From the NCBI GenBank assembly GCA_965203135.1, contig CBDBBO010000002.1, positions 558,001 through 622,000 on the forward strand: a stretch of 64,000 nucleotides of DNA. Direction: 5' to 3'. The translations under genes were made by a program, and so were the position numbers. The notes under the pieces are model-generated. The model worked only from the letters and a program-made list of their open reading frames with translations, ran no database searches and was not told the DNA's origin. Shown in pieces: positions 24,836 to 33,762 of this stretch (position 1 is its first letter; each line of letters begins with the position of its first letter). Source of the DNA: CATOSD01 sp965203135. Its GTDB lineage: Bacteria > Chloroflexota > Dehalococcoidia > Lucifugimonadales > CATOSD01.

Positions 24836-25324
24836 GCAAGTGCCAGTGATCTGACCTATGGACGCGCAAAACGATACCCATTTCGTGTCAGCGCTAACGA
24901 CTTTAGATTAACATGCGATAGCCCTGCGTGCAGATTGAGGGAGGCCCTTGATTCCACCGCACATAAGTGCTACCGTCTCTCCACAACGCACCTACACAAC
25001 CGAATCGACACCCACTGGCGACCCCCGCCGACTGTCCCATTTCCGCCACATGTCGGCCATCTCAGGACAACAACCGGGCCTGTCTGGAGCACCAGCGCCA
25101 CCGAACCATCGGCCCTCCCAGCTACGAATGGTGCGGAATGGAGCAATATGGTGCACTTTTCGCCGAAAATCTCTCCCGCCGGCGCGCCACCCACCTACCC
25201 GCCGCCTCCACGCAGGCCAAGCCGACAGTGCTCCCAGCTAACAGACGCATCAGAATGCATCAGCTTGCAACGTATATCGCCAAAATCACTCTCCCGGCCA
25301 ACTCCCGTTGATGAGTATCAGACC
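24836..25324. other. Gene-poor gap with no supported gene
   Basis: About 490 bp of lower-GC sequence. Short overlapping frames on both strands give compositionally odd peptides and none has a ribosome site or recognisable motif. An 18-bp segment at 24913-24930 repeats, with three transitions, the sequence at 25334-25351 that encodes the last residues of the adjacent MFS gene. Confidence 0.5.
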
Positions 25325-26602
25325 TTACTCAGTATACGATAACCCTGCATGACGACCACGTCTCTCCCTCGCCCGCGCGAGTGTCGCCACGGCCACGATG
25401 GCGATGACTCCCGTCGCGGAGAAGGCCGCGCCCCACTCGATGGACGCGGGCGCCAGGTCCAGCACGCCGCCGGCGAGGATCGGCCCGACGACGCCGCCCA
25501 TGAAGCCCAGGAACGATTGCACGGCCATCGTGGAGCCGAGTTGCTCCGGTTTGGCGACCTCGGTGACGGCCGTGGTATAGATGGCCGAGTCGGCGGCTAT
25601 GGCCCAGCCGTACACGACCGCGACTCCGACGACGAGCGGCCAGGGGAAGCCGCCGATCCAGCCAATCAGCCATGAGCACGCCCCGCTGAGGGCGAAGATT
25701 GCCGCCGCGGACGCCGCCCGGCCCAGCCTGTCGGAGATGATGCCGCCCATCACCGGGCCAAGCGCGCCCACACCCAGCGCGATGCCGCCGACCGCCGCGC
25801 CGGTAGTGACCGCCTGGTCGTGTACCATCCCCCTCATCACGAGCACTGCCGTGAGGAATGCGGGCAGCCAGCCACGCACGATGTACAGCTCGGCCGCGTG
25901 TAGGATGTAACCGATGATGTATACGCGGGAGCGCCGATTGCGCAGCACGGACACGTCCAGCCGCCCCGCGGACGAGCCGGACGTCGCGACCGGCCGCGGG
26001 CCGCGCAGCAGAAACCACGCGAGCGGCAGGCTGGCGAACGAGGCCAGAGAGAGCCAGAGGTAGGCATCCCGCCACTCGAGCCACTCCAGAAGCCAGCCCG
26101 TGGCGATCAGCGAGACGCCGTTTCCCGCGTAGAACGCCGTGACGTACAGGCCCATCGCCATGCCGCGTCCCCTGTCCGCGAACCGCTCGGAGATGACGCG
26201 CAGCCCCGGCACGTAGACGCCGACCAGTCCGGCGCCCGCCAGTGCCCGCAGCAGCGACGCGGTTACGGTCTCCTGCGCGGCCAGGGCGAAGAGGGCGCTG
26301 CCGATAGCGGACGTGGCGGCGGACGCCACCAGGATGTGCCGGGAGCTGAGCCTGTCGGTGAGCGGTATGACCAGCAACGCGGATGCGGCGAATCCCGCCT
26401 GGAATGCGGAGAAGACCACGCCCGCCTGGGTGTTATTGATTCCCCACTCGTCCTGGATGAACGGGAGCGCGGCGACGTAGCTCGCGAACGGTAGCAGCAG
26501 CACCGAGAGCATCAGCGACATCGCCGAGACCCAAACGAGGTCGCCAGTGGCTATTCCCTCGAGGAGGCGTCCGACCGAGAGTCTAGGCAAACGAGCCGGC
26601 AT
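25325..26602 (-). CDS. MFS transporter, 12 membrane helices
   Basis: A 425-residue secondary transporter of the major facilitator superfamily. Twelve hydrophobic segments are evident; the loop 2-3 motif appears as 'LTDRLSSRHILVASA' and the corresponding loop 8-9 as 'ISDRLGRAASAAAIF'. The helix 4-5 region 'RALAGAGLVGVYVPGLRVISERF' is well conserved. The start ATG at 26602 gives MPARLPRLSV. It is followed upstream in the transcript by a DUF1697 gene 6 bp away, so the two probably share a message. Substrate cannot be inferred. Confidence 0.87.
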   Translation of the reverse strand: MPARLPRLSVGRLLEGIATGDLVWVSAMSLMLSVLLLPFASYVAALPFIQDEWGINNTQAGVVFSAFQAGFAASALLVIPLTDRLSSRHILVASAATSAIGSALFALAAQETVTASLLRALAGAGLVGVYVPGLRVISERFADRGRGMAMGLYVTAFYAGNGVSLIATGWLLEWLEWRDAYLWLSLASFASLPLAWFLLRGPRPVATSGSSAGRLDVSVLRNRRSRVYIIGYILHAAELYIVRGWLPAFLTAVLVMRGMVHDQAVTTGAAVGGIALGVGALGPVMGGIISDRLGRAASAAAIFALSGACSWLIGWIGGFPWPLVVGVAVVYGWAIAADSAIYTTAVTEVAKPEQLGSTMAVQSFLGFMGGVVGPILAGGVLDLAPASIEWGAAFSATGVIAIVAVATLARARERRGRHAGLSYTE

Positions 26603-26608
26603 CAGCCA

Positions 26609-27184
26609 TCACGGCGTGTCTACCATCTCCAGCAGTCTGAGGACGGTCCGCCAGTTGCGCATGGTACTCACGGTTTGCAGCCGCCCGGCGAGGTACTCGT
26701 TCGTCAGCTTGCTGCGGGCTACGCCGTTGGGGTAGCGCAGGTAGACGTTGCGGCCACGCACGACGAATTCGTCCGGCGGCGAACGGTCCGGGTCGAGGCG
26801 CGATTCCAGATCGGCAGTGGGCATGTCTCGTAGAAAGGCCACGAGCAGGAAACGTGGATCGCCGGAGGTGTCGAAGGGGTTCGAAGCAGCAATCCGGCGC
26901 AGCTCCTCGCCAGAACGCACGATGACGGACGTCTCGTAGCCAAACCTCTCGCGAATCGCCAGTGTGACGGTCTCAGGCACCGACTCGGCCAAGTCGCGCG
27001 CCGCCTCGAAAACCGCGTTCCCGCTCTGGATGCACGTCCGCACCGCGGCGCAGCCGGCGGCAGCGAATATGTCGCACAGATCGGCCATTGGCAGCCTGTT
27101 CTTGCCGCCGACGTTGATGCCCCTGAGCAGGGCGACATATCGCTGCTTGCCGGAAGCCGCTGTTGATTCGCTCTGTCTGGCCAT
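26609..27184 (-). CDS. DUF1697 family protein
   Basis: A 191-residue member of DUF1697, recognised by the opening 'YVALLRGINVGGKNRLPMADL' and 'CIQSGNAVFEA', both highly characteristic. The rest has an alpha-beta composition and no membrane segment. No biochemical role has been established for this family as far as I know. It lies between a TPR lipoprotein gene and an MFS gene, all on the minus strand with gaps under 10 bp. Confidence 0.88.
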   Translation of the reverse strand: MARQSESTAASGKQRYVALLRGINVGGKNRLPMADLCDIFAAAGCAAVRTCIQSGNAVFEAARDLAESVPETVTLAIRERFGYETSVIVRSGEELRRIAASNPFDTSGDPRFLLVAFLRDMPTADLESRLDPDRSPPDEFVVRGRNVYLRYPNGVARSKLTNEYLAGRLQTVSTMRNWRTVLRLLEMVDTP

Positions 27185-27193
27185 GTCAGGTCT

Positions 27194-27874
27194 TCACCTC
27201 AGCCGCAGCGCGGTGAGAAGCTGCCTCGCCGCAAGCGCCAGCGATTCGTCATCGGTGAGGCCGAGCACCTGCTCGAAGTCCGCTTCGGCTCTCGCAGCTT
27301 CGTCCAGTTGCAGGTACACCTGGCCGCGCAGCAGGTAAAGCAGGGCATCGTCCGGCGTCAACGCGATGGCGGAGGTGAGATCGTCGACCGCGGACTCGTA
27401 CTCCTCGTCCCCCACATGGACACGTGCGCGATTTAGGTAGGCGGTCTTCAGTTCAGGGTCGAGCTGAATGGCCTTGCCATAGTTGATAAGGGCGTTATCC
27501 GTGTCCTCGACCTCTTCGAACACCATGCCCCGGTAGTTGTAGCCGGCGGCCAGGTCGCCGTCCAGCTCGACGGCGCGGTTCAGGTTCACCAGGGCGGCGC
27601 GATAATCGCCCCGGCTGTAGAACACGAACCCTCGCTCCGCGTAGGCCTCGGCAAGCCTTGGGTAGATGGCGAGGGCCGCATCGTACGATTCGAGCGCCCT
27701 CATCAGGTTGCCCTGCTCCTTGAGCGCCAGGCCCCGCTCGAACTCGGCGCGCGCCTCGGCCTCGGGCGGAACTTCCTGCCCGCCGCACGCGGGCACAGCC
27801 AGTGCCAGTGCGGCGAAGGCGACGCCAAGCGCCGCCCGGACAACTGGCTCAGCCCGGGCGACTATCGAGTCCAT
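27194..27874 (-). CDS. TPR-repeat lipoprotein
   Basis: A 226-residue protein. The signal peptide ends with lipobox 'AVPAC' near residue 30, so it is likely anchored on the outer face of the cytoplasmic membrane. Five to six TPR units follow, for example 'GNLMRALESYDAALAIYPRLAEAYAERG' split over residues 45-75 and 'YNYRGMVFEEVEDTDNALINY'. The ATG at 27874 is chosen because it precedes the signal peptide; the open frame runs on to 28711, but that part is antisense to the metallo-hydrolase gene and has no protein character. TPR lipoproteins usually scaffold envelope complexes. Confidence 0.85.
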   Translation of the reverse strand: MDSIVARAEPVVRAALGVAFAALALAVPACGGQEVPPEAEARAEFERGLALKEQGNLMRALESYDAALAIYPRLAEAYAERGFVFYSRGDYRAALVNLNRAVELDGDLAAGYNYRGMVFEEVEDTDNALINYGKAIQLDPELKTAYLNRARVHVGDEEYESAVDDLTSAIALTPDDALLYLLRGQVYLQLDEAARAEADFEQVLGLTDDESLALAARQLLTALRLR

Positions 27875-27900
27875 GTGCCTACGAGGCTGGGGCAGCCCGG

Positions 27901-28704
27901 CTAGACGCCCTGCCAGACGCGCCGGCCACCGCTGCGCACGAAGTGGCCGAAGCCGGGCGAGGGGAAGTGGCCGGCGCTCACCAGCGAGCCGTCCGCTTCC
28001 AGCCGGTCCAGAACGGAGTGGCGCGTCTTCTGCGCGGTGTCCGGGTCGTTGTCGAAGCCAGGGTTCCAATCGGTGTAGTGCGCCTGCGCGGGGCTGTGCG
28101 CCACGTCCGCCAGGACGAATCCCTTTTCGCCACCCGACGATATGACGAGCGAGATGTGGCCGGGCGTATGGCCGGGCGTTGGGAAGGTGGTCAACTCGTC
28201 GGTGACATTGTACTCGCCGTCCACCAGGTCGAGTATGTTGAGGTCGTTCAGAGGCAGGACCTGGCCCTTCACGTGGTCTGAGTTCGGGAGCACCTCTGGA
28301 GAGGTCCAGAACTCGTAGTCGGTGCGCGAGACGATGTAGCGCGCGTTGGGGAACGTTGGGCTGCCATCCGTGAGGTTCCAGCCCACGTGGTCGGGGTGGA
28401 GATGACTCAGCACGACCAAGTCGACCGCGGAACTGTCGACGCCCTTCTCCTTCATCTCGTCCAGCAGCTTGCCGTCCGGGCCGTTCAGCCCGGTGTCCAC
28501 CACTATCAGCTTGCCGGAGGAGCGAATAGCGAGTGAGCCGTAGCGGGGATGTATCATCTCGTCGGCGTCCAGCAATTCGGGGTAGTCCTCCCGCCACTGC
28601 TCGATGGTGCTCGCGGCGAATACGGCGGTGGGCGGGCCGGCGCCCTCCCCGTCCGTTAGTGAGACAAGCTCCACGTTTCCGACTCGTGCCGAGTATCCTG
28701 GCAT
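27901..28704 (-). CDS. Metallo-beta-lactamase-fold hydrolase
   Basis: A 267-residue MBL-superfamily protein. The metal-binding motif is 'LSHLHPDHVGW' (H-x-H-x-D-H), with a further His in 'PTPGHTPGHIS', bridging Asp in 'VLADVAHSP' and the late His in 'SAGHFPSPGFGH'. There is no signal peptide. The pattern 'AIRSSGKLIVVDTGLNGPDG' resembles quorum-quenching lactonases and related hydrolases rather than true beta-lactamases. The start ATG at 28704 has AGGAGGTGCC upstream. It is divergent from selD. Confidence 0.9.
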   Translation of the reverse strand: MPGYSARVGNVELVSLTDGEGAGPPTAVFAASTIEQWREDYPELLDADEMIHPRYGSLAIRSSGKLIVVDTGLNGPDGKLLDEMKEKGVDSSAVDLVVLSHLHPDHVGWNLTDGSPTFPNARYIVSRTDYEFWTSPEVLPNSDHVKGQVLPLNDLNILDLVDGEYNVTDELTTFPTPGHTPGHISLVISSGGEKGFVLADVAHSPAQAHYTDWNPGFDNDPDTAQKTRHSVLDRLEADGSLVSAGHFPSPGFGHFVRSGGRRVWQGV

Positions 28705-28786
28705 GGGGCACCTCCTGCGAAATTTAGTCTCATTCTAACGCCACAAGACTCGCAACCGCAAACGGGCGCGGGCGACGGGGAGGCTG

Positions 28787-28795
28787 TGCTATACT
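28787..28795 (+). promoter_or_regulatory. Possible extended -10 promoter of selD
   Basis: TG-C-TATACT (28787-28795) fits an extended -10 element 51 bp before the selD GTG. No good -35 hexamer is found 16-18 bp upstream, so support is partial. Confidence 0.4.
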
Positions 28796-28846
28796 TGGCA
28801 ACGCCGCACCAGGCGGCAAGAGGCCAACAAGAGGCGGAGGTGCGTC

Positions 28847-29908
28847 GTGGCGCTACTAAGTGACGAAATCAGGCTGACCGAGCTCGCAAGCTGCGCCGGT
28901 TGAGCGTCCAAGTTCAGTCCTTCGGACCTGGCCCAGGTTCTGAGCCAGCTGCCCACGGTTACCGATCCCAACCTGCTGGTCGGCATCTCCACCGGAGACG
29001 ACGCCGCCGTTTACAGGCTTAACGATGATACGGCGATCATCCAGACGCTCGACTTCTTCCCTCCCATCGTCGACGACCCCTACATCTACGGACAGATTGC
29101 CGCGGCCAACGCGCTTAGCGACGTTTACGCCATGGGCGGGCGTCCGCTGCTGGCCCTCAACATAGTGGGATTCCCGATAGACTTGCCCAAGGAGATTCTC
29201 GGCGAAATCCTGCGGGGCGGCGGCGCGAAGGCCCAGGAGGCCGGCGTGCTGATAGTGGGAGGCCACACCGTAGACGACCAGGAGCCCAAGTACGGACTCG
29301 CCGTAACCGGCCTTGTATCCCCGGGCTCGGAGGTGACCAACGCGGGCGCATGTCCGGGCGACGTGCTGGTGCTGACAAAGCCGATAGGCACCGGAATCAT
29401 CACCACCGCCGGCAAGCAGCAGCGCGTGCCCGACGACGTGCTGGCGAACGCGGTGCGCGAGATGGCCACGCTCAACCGGGCGGCCGCCGAGGCGATGACC
29501 GCCGCGGGCGCACACGCCTGCGCCGACGTAACGGGATTCGGCCTGCTGGGCCACCTCAGGGCCATTTGCCAGGGCAGCGGCGTCGGCGCCCGCGTGCGTT
29601 TCGGCGCGGTGCCGCTGATCGAGGGCGCGTGGGACCTGCTGGAGTCCGGCATAGCGCCGGGCGGCACTCACCGCAACCTCGCCTCCATCGACGACGTGGT
29701 GGAGTGGAACGATCTGAACGAGAACCAGCGCCTGCTGCTGGTGGACGCTCAGACTTCCGGCGGCCTGCTCATCAGCGTCGCCAGGGACGCGCTGGACGGG
29801 CTGCTCTCGGCGCTCGAGGACGCAGGCGTCGAGACTCGCGCGGTCGTGGGCGAGGTGGTCGCGAGAGAGACGCTTCCGGACGGCGTCCTGATAGAGGCTG
29901 TCTCCTAG
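28847..29908 (+). CDS. selD: Selenide, water dikinase (SelD) containing selenocysteine at an in-frame TGA
   Basis: SelD makes selenophosphate from selenide and ATP for Sec-tRNA and selenouridine synthesis. The GTG at 28847 lies 7 nt after GAGGCGGAGG and gives 353 residues if TGA 28901-28903 (codon 19) is read as selenocysteine: 'TELASCAGUASKFSP'. U19 aligns with catalytic Cys17 of E. coli SelD and K22 with its Lys20. Downstream: 'GDDAAVY', 'DFFPPIVDDPYIYGQIAAANAL', 'SDVYAMGG', 'HTVDDQEPKYG', 'DVTGFGLLGHL'. Terminating at the TGA would leave 18 residues, and starting after it would remove the active site, so recoding is the coherent reading. A hairpin fitting a bacterial SECIS follows the TGA. 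selA, selB and selC are not in the window. Confidence 0.93.
28924..28940 (+). promoter_or_regulatory. Putative bacterial SECIS hairpin within selD
   Basis: GGACCTG-GCC-CAGGTTC forms a 7-bp stem (one G-U) with a 3-nt loop starting with G. The loop starts 27 nt after the TGA, inside the 16-37 nt window described for bacterial SECIS elements, whose loops carry a G in the first two positions. A weaker overlapping stem at 28914-28930 competes. It would bind SelB to recode the UGA. Confidence 0.6.
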
Positions 29909-29938
29909 CGAGCCGGCCCAAAGCCTGCGCTGTAACTG

Positions 29939-30889
29939 ATGGGAGGCAACGAGCCAAACTGCCGGGCTCGCCGGGCGCGCGTTGTCGCGAGGCTTGCAAT
30001 CGCCATATCCAGTTTCGCTTTGCTCGCCCTGTCGTCCGCGTGCGGTGGGCAGACCGGCGATGCGCCCACTCCGTCGGCAGTGCCGACGCCCGCCCCCACA
30101 GACACGCCGGTGCTGGTCTCGGCGCTAGCGCCCTCACCCACGGAAATGTCCGAACCAACGGCAGTTCCCACAGCACGGCCCACGCCTACGCCCACGCGAG
30201 AACCCGCCGCTACTCCATCGCCTGCGCCAACCGCGACGCCCACGCCTGGGCCCATCGCGACAGCTACTTCCCAACCGACGCGGACGCCAACGGCTCTGCC
30301 GACTGACACACCCGCTCCGGCGCCCACCGACACTCCCACTCCACAGCCGACGGACACACCTGCCCCGCGACCGACCGACACGCCTACGTCATTGCCTGCC
30401 ATATCGCCCATACTGCCGCCCACCGATACGCCTGCACCTTTGCCCACCAACACCGTTGTGCCATTGCCGACCGACACGCCCACGCCTGTGCCCACTGACA
30501 CGCCCACGCCGCTACCGACGGCTACTCCCACTCAATCCCCCGCGGAGCCGGACGTGCGCATCGCGTGCATATTCTTCGACGGTGAGGTCACGCGAACGGA
30601 GTCCGACGAGTACGTGGCGATCGCAAACGAAGGCGGAAGCGCCCAGGACATCACCGGCTGGCGGCTGCTGGACATCTCGGACGGCAAGCCGCAGTTCGTG
30701 TTCCCGACGCGGACACTGGAGCCGGGTGAGACGGTCCGTGTCTACACCAACCAAGTGCACTCCGATTCGGGAGGCTTCAGCTTCGGCTCCCGCGGCGCGA
30801 TCTGGAGCAACAGCGACCCGGACGAGGCGGGCCTGTACGACACCAACGGCACCCTGATATCCAGCAAGAGCTACCCTCCCGGCTGCTAA
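29939..30889 (+). CDS. Lipoprotein with Pro/Thr-rich stalk and C-terminal lamin-tail domain
   Basis: A 316-residue surface lipoprotein. The signal peptide ends in lipobox 'LSSAC' near residue 35. Residues 40-200 are a low-complexity stalk dominated by 'PTDTPTP'-like units, probably extended and possibly O-glycosylated. The C-terminal ~110 residues ('VRIACIFFDGEVTRTESDEYVAI', 'DITGWRLLDISDGKPQFVFP', 'LEPGETVRVYT') match the lamin-tail (LTD) beta-sandwich found in bacterial secreted proteins. The ATG at 29939 lacks a strong Shine-Dalgarno. It follows selD by 30 bp but is functionally unrelated. A role in adhesion or envelope binding is only inferred. Confidence 0.83.
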   Translation: MGGNEPNCRARRARVVARLAIAISSFALLALSSACGGQTGDAPTPSAVPTPAPTDTPVLVSALAPSPTEMSEPTAVPTARPTPTPTREPAATPSPAPTATPTPGPIATATSQPTRTPTALPTDTPAPAPTDTPTPQPTDTPAPRPTDTPTSLPAISPILPPTDTPAPLPTNTVVPLPTDTPTPVPTDTPTPLPTATPTQSPAEPDVRIACIFFDGEVTRTESDEYVAIANEGGSAQDITGWRLLDISDGKPQFVFPTRTLEPGETVRVYTNQVHSDSGGFSFGSRGAIWSNSDPDEAGLYDTNGTLISSKSYPPGC

Positions 30890-30973
30890 CGGCTCATCCA
30901 GTGAATGGCATGACACGGCGCGGTTCTGGTATCGTTTACGCAGCGAAGCCCATTCTCACGGTAGAAAGAAAGC

Positions 30974-32662
30974 ATGACTGACATATCGCACTACACGGTT
31001 AGAGGACGAGTCGCCCAACTGGTGCTGGATGCTCTCCGAGAGGCTCAGAGCGAGGCGCTGCTGCCGGCGGTGGAGGTGGAAGACGCCGCCATCGAGCGCC
31101 CGCCCAGTCCCGCGCACGGCGAGTTCGCGTCCAGCCTCCCGCTCAAGTTGGCCCGCCCCATGCGAATGAGCCCGATGGCCATCGCGGAGCAGATAGCCGC
31201 GAAGATAGCGGTCGAGGAGCCGCTCGGCAAAGTGCAGGTCGCGCGGCCGGGTTTCATCAACTTCGAGCTTCTGGAATCGTGGCTGGCCGGGCAGGTGGAG
31301 GCCATACGCGAGGCGGGCGAGGAGTTCGGCAACGTCGGAGTCGGCAGGGGCGAGCGCGTGCAGGTCGAGTTCGTCAGCGTCAACCCCACCGGGCCGCTCC
31401 ACGTGGCGCACGCGCGAGGCGCGGTCATCGGCAGCGCCCTCGCAAACGTGCTGTCCGCCGCGGGCTACGAGGTCGAACGAGAGTACTACATCAACGACGC
31501 CGGCAACCAGATGGACAAGTTCAACGAGAGCCTGTTCGCCCGCTACCAGCAGTTACTCGGCAACACCGCCGACTTCCCGGAGGACGGATACCTTGGCGAG
31601 TACATGGTCGACCTCGCGAGCGAGATCCGCGCCGCCGAGGGCGACCGCTTCGGCGACGCGCCACATGCGGACGCCATAGCCGAACTGGGTGAGATAGGCC
31701 TGGGCCGGATGCTCGACGCCATACGCGAAGACCTAGAGGCACTGAGGGTGGAGTTCGACGTGTGGTTCAGCGAGCGCAGCCTGTACCGCCGCGGACAGTA
31801 CGACCGCAGTGTCGCGCTGCTCAGAGAGCGCGGGCAGTTCGCCGAGCGGGAAGGCGCGACGTGGTTCGACTGGGAGGAGACTGGTGAGCCAAAGCAAGCC
31901 GTCGTGGTGCGCACGAGCGGCGCTCCAACCTATTTCGCTTCCGACATCGCCTACCACTACAACAAGTTCGTCGAGCGCGGATTCGACCGCGTGATCGACG
32001 TGTGGGGCGCGGACCATCAGGGTCACGTGGCGCGAATGAAGGCCGTTGTCGACGCGCTGGGTATCGCCCCCGAGCGGTTGACGCTGTTGCTGAACCAGCT
32101 TGTGACGCTGAGGCGCGGCGAGGAACTGGTGCGGCTCTCCAAGCGCAGCGGCGACATCGTGACGCTGCGCGAGCTTGTGGACGAGGTCGGCGCCGACGCC
32201 TGCCGCTTCTTCTTCCTGTCGCGCTCCGCGGAAAGCCAGATGGAGTTCGACCTGGAGCTAGCCAAGCAGCAGTCCAACGAAAACCCTGTCTACTACGTCC
32301 AGTACGCCCACGCGCGGATTGCGAGCATACTGAGGATTGCCGGAGAGCGGGGAATCGACTACTCGGACGGCGATGTGTCGCTGCTGACCCACGAGGCGGA
32401 GTTGGCGCTCGTGCGCAAGGCGTTGCAGCTTCCCGAAGTGGTGGAGATGATGGCCCTATCGCTGGAGCCGCACCACCTGCCGCACTACGCGGGCGAACTG
32501 GCTACCGCCTTCCACTGGTTCTACCAGAAGTGCCGCGTGCTGTCCGGCGTAGAGGGCGAGGAGGCCATCACAAAGGCGCGGCTGAAACTGGTCGACGCGG
32601 TCCGGGTCGCCCTGGCACGCTGCCTACGGCTGATGGACGTGGAGGCGCCCTCGGAGATGTGA
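30974..32662 (+). CDS. argS: Arginyl-tRNA synthetase
   Basis: A 562-residue class I synthetase. The N-terminal Add-1 domain starts 'VAQLVLDALREAQ'; the HIGH motif is 'HVAH' in 'NPTGPLHVAHARGAVIG'; 'INDAGNQMDKF' is the ArgRS-specific motif; the KMSKS-equivalent loop is 'RLSKRSGD'; and the C-terminal DALR anticodon domain contains 'YVQYAHARIASILR' and 'VAREALARCLRLMDV'-like sequence. ATG at 30974 with AGAAAGAAAG upstream. It is convergent with the carbonic anhydrase gene, 7 bp apart, with no recognisable terminator. Confidence 0.96.
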   Translation: MTDISHYTVRGRVAQLVLDALREAQSEALLPAVEVEDAAIERPPSPAHGEFASSLPLKLARPMRMSPMAIAEQIAAKIAVEEPLGKVQVARPGFINFELLESWLAGQVEAIREAGEEFGNVGVGRGERVQVEFVSVNPTGPLHVAHARGAVIGSALANVLSAAGYEVEREYYINDAGNQMDKFNESLFARYQQLLGNTADFPEDGYLGEYMVDLASEIRAAEGDRFGDAPHADAIAELGEIGLGRMLDAIREDLEALRVEFDVWFSERSLYRRGQYDRSVALLRERGQFAEREGATWFDWEETGEPKQAVVVRTSGAPTYFASDIAYHYNKFVERGFDRVIDVWGADHQGHVARMKAVVDALGIAPERLTLLLNQLVTLRRGEELVRLSKRSGDIVTLRELVDEVGADACRFFFLSRSAESQMEFDLELAKQQSNENPVYYVQYAHARIASILRIAGERGIDYSDGDVSLLTHEAELALVRKALQLPEVVEMMALSLEPHHLPHYAGELATAFHWFYQKCRVLSGVEGEEAITKARLKLVDAVRVALARCLRLMDVEAPSEM

Positions 32663-32669
32663 GGCGCGG

Positions 32670-33185
32670 CTACGCCTCCAGGTTGCCTTGTCCCTTGTAG
32701 CGTTGGGCGCGGTCGACGTAGTGGGAGCCGGTGCGGTCGATCAACTCGGCGTGTCGCTCGCTGATTTCGCCGCGTATCCTCGCAGGTACCCCCATCACCA
32801 GCGAGCGGGCCGCAATCTGCATGTTGTCCACGACCATGCACCCGGACGCCAGCAGGCTGTACTCGCCTATCTCCACTCCGTCGTTGACCACGGCGCCGTT
32901 GCCGATGAGCACGCTGTTCCCGACGGTCTTGGCGTGGCACATCACCCTGTGGCCGATGACCACGTTGTCGCCGATGCTTACGTCGTCGTCGCCGTGGACC
33001 ACGGAATTGTCCTGGATGCAGGTGTTCTTACCGATTGCGATCTTCCCGGCGTCCGCTCGAATCACTGTGCCGGGCCACACGCTGGAGCCCTCGCCTATCT
33101 CCACGTCTCCCACCACGTAGGCGAACTCGCTCACAAACGCCGTGGGGTGAATCTTGGGGCTTTTGCCGTCGAGGCTGCGAATCAT
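32670..33185 (-). CDS. Gamma-class carbonic anhydrase family protein
   Basis: A 171-residue left-handed beta-helix protein with hexapeptide repeats ('GDVEIGEGSSVWPGTVIRAD', 'IGKNTCIQDNSVVHGDDD', 'IGDNVVIGHRVMCHAKTVG'). The three zinc-binding His are H-G ('VVHGD'), 'IGHRV' and 'CHAK', as in YrdA/CaiE/gamma-CA proteins. The start ATG at 33185 follows GGAGGAG, so the 34-codon upstream extension of the frame is rejected. It could hydrate CO2 or be a metal-binding acyltransferase-like relative; family membership is clear, activity is not. Confidence 0.9.
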   Translation of the reverse strand: MIRSLDGKSPKIHPTAFVSEFAYVVGDVEIGEGSSVWPGTVIRADAGKIAIGKNTCIQDNSVVHGDDDVSIGDNVVIGHRVMCHAKTVGNSVLIGNGAVVNDGVEIGEYSLLASGCMVVDNMQIAARSLVMGVPARIRGEISERHAELIDRTGSHYVDRAQRYKGQGNLEA

Positions 33186-33355
33186 ATGTACTCCTCCGCA
33201 AGAGGTTCTTTTTCGAGGCTGTCCCCTCCCCGCCGCGAACCACCACCACAATTCTGTAGGACTGCGCCCTGTTATCGCAAGGGGCACGCGCTTGACACCC
33301 GCTTCGGACCGCGCCTAGACTTCAGCCCATCTAGTCGCCATCCAGACAAGGCAGA

Positions 33356-33757
33356 ATGTGGAGAAGTAAATTGTTCAAGTGGGTAGATCACGTCGTAATA
33401 GCGGTCAACGATCTGGCGGGAGCGGTCGAGGACTATGAGACCAAGCTGGGGCTGAAGGCCGAGGTCAAGGACAGAGAGCAGCCGCACCTGGGCTTGCGCC
33501 AGGCCATCCTTCCACTCGGGGAGAGCGGCCGGTTCATCGAGTTGGTAGAGGCGCTCGGTCCCGAAACCCCGGTGGGCCGCAGCATCGCTAGGAGGGGCGA
33601 GGGCATTCACCTCATCGCCATCGCGGTGGATGACCGCGAGAAGGCCGGCGAGGAACTGAAGGCTAAGGGCGCGCGGATTATCGAGGGCCCCGGCGGCCCA
33701 TACATCCACCCGGCGGACTCACACGGGGTGCTCATCCAACTGGTGGAGCGGGACTAG
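33356..33757 (+). CDS. mce: Methylmalonyl-CoA epimerase-like VOC protein
   Basis: A 133-residue protein of the vicinal-oxygen-chelate fold. 'VDHVVIAVNDLAGAVEDYETKLGL' gives the first metal-binding His, and 'GIHLIAIAVDD' and 'ELVEAL' give the others in the positions used by methylmalonyl-CoA epimerase; the end 'IHPADSHGVLIQLVERD' is typical. The ATG at 33356 is used, but TTG 33371 has a better ribosome site (GGAG at 33360-33363) and would give the family-like start MFKWVDHVVIAV. It would convert the (S) to (R) epimer of methylmalonyl-CoA in propionate metabolism. Confidence 0.85.
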   Translation: MWRSKLFKWVDHVVIAVNDLAGAVEDYETKLGLKAEVKDREQPHLGLRQAILPLGESGRFIELVEALGPETPVGRSIARRGEGIHLIAIAVDDREKAGEELKAKGARIIEGPGGPYIHPADSHGVLIQLVERD

Positions 33758-33762
33758 GCGGC

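Noticed and set aside
27875..28711. N-terminal extension of the TPR lipoprotein
   Set aside because: This frame is antisense to the metallo-hydrolase gene and has no protein character; the signal peptide begins at 27874.
28901..28903. TGA as a nonsense mutation making selD a pseudogene
   Set aside because: It falls exactly at the catalytic Cys/Sec position, the rest of the gene is intact and a SECIS-like hairpin follows.
30060..30545. CRISPR-like short repeats
   Set aside because: The repeats are in one long reading frame with no regular spacers; they encode a Pro/Thr stalk.
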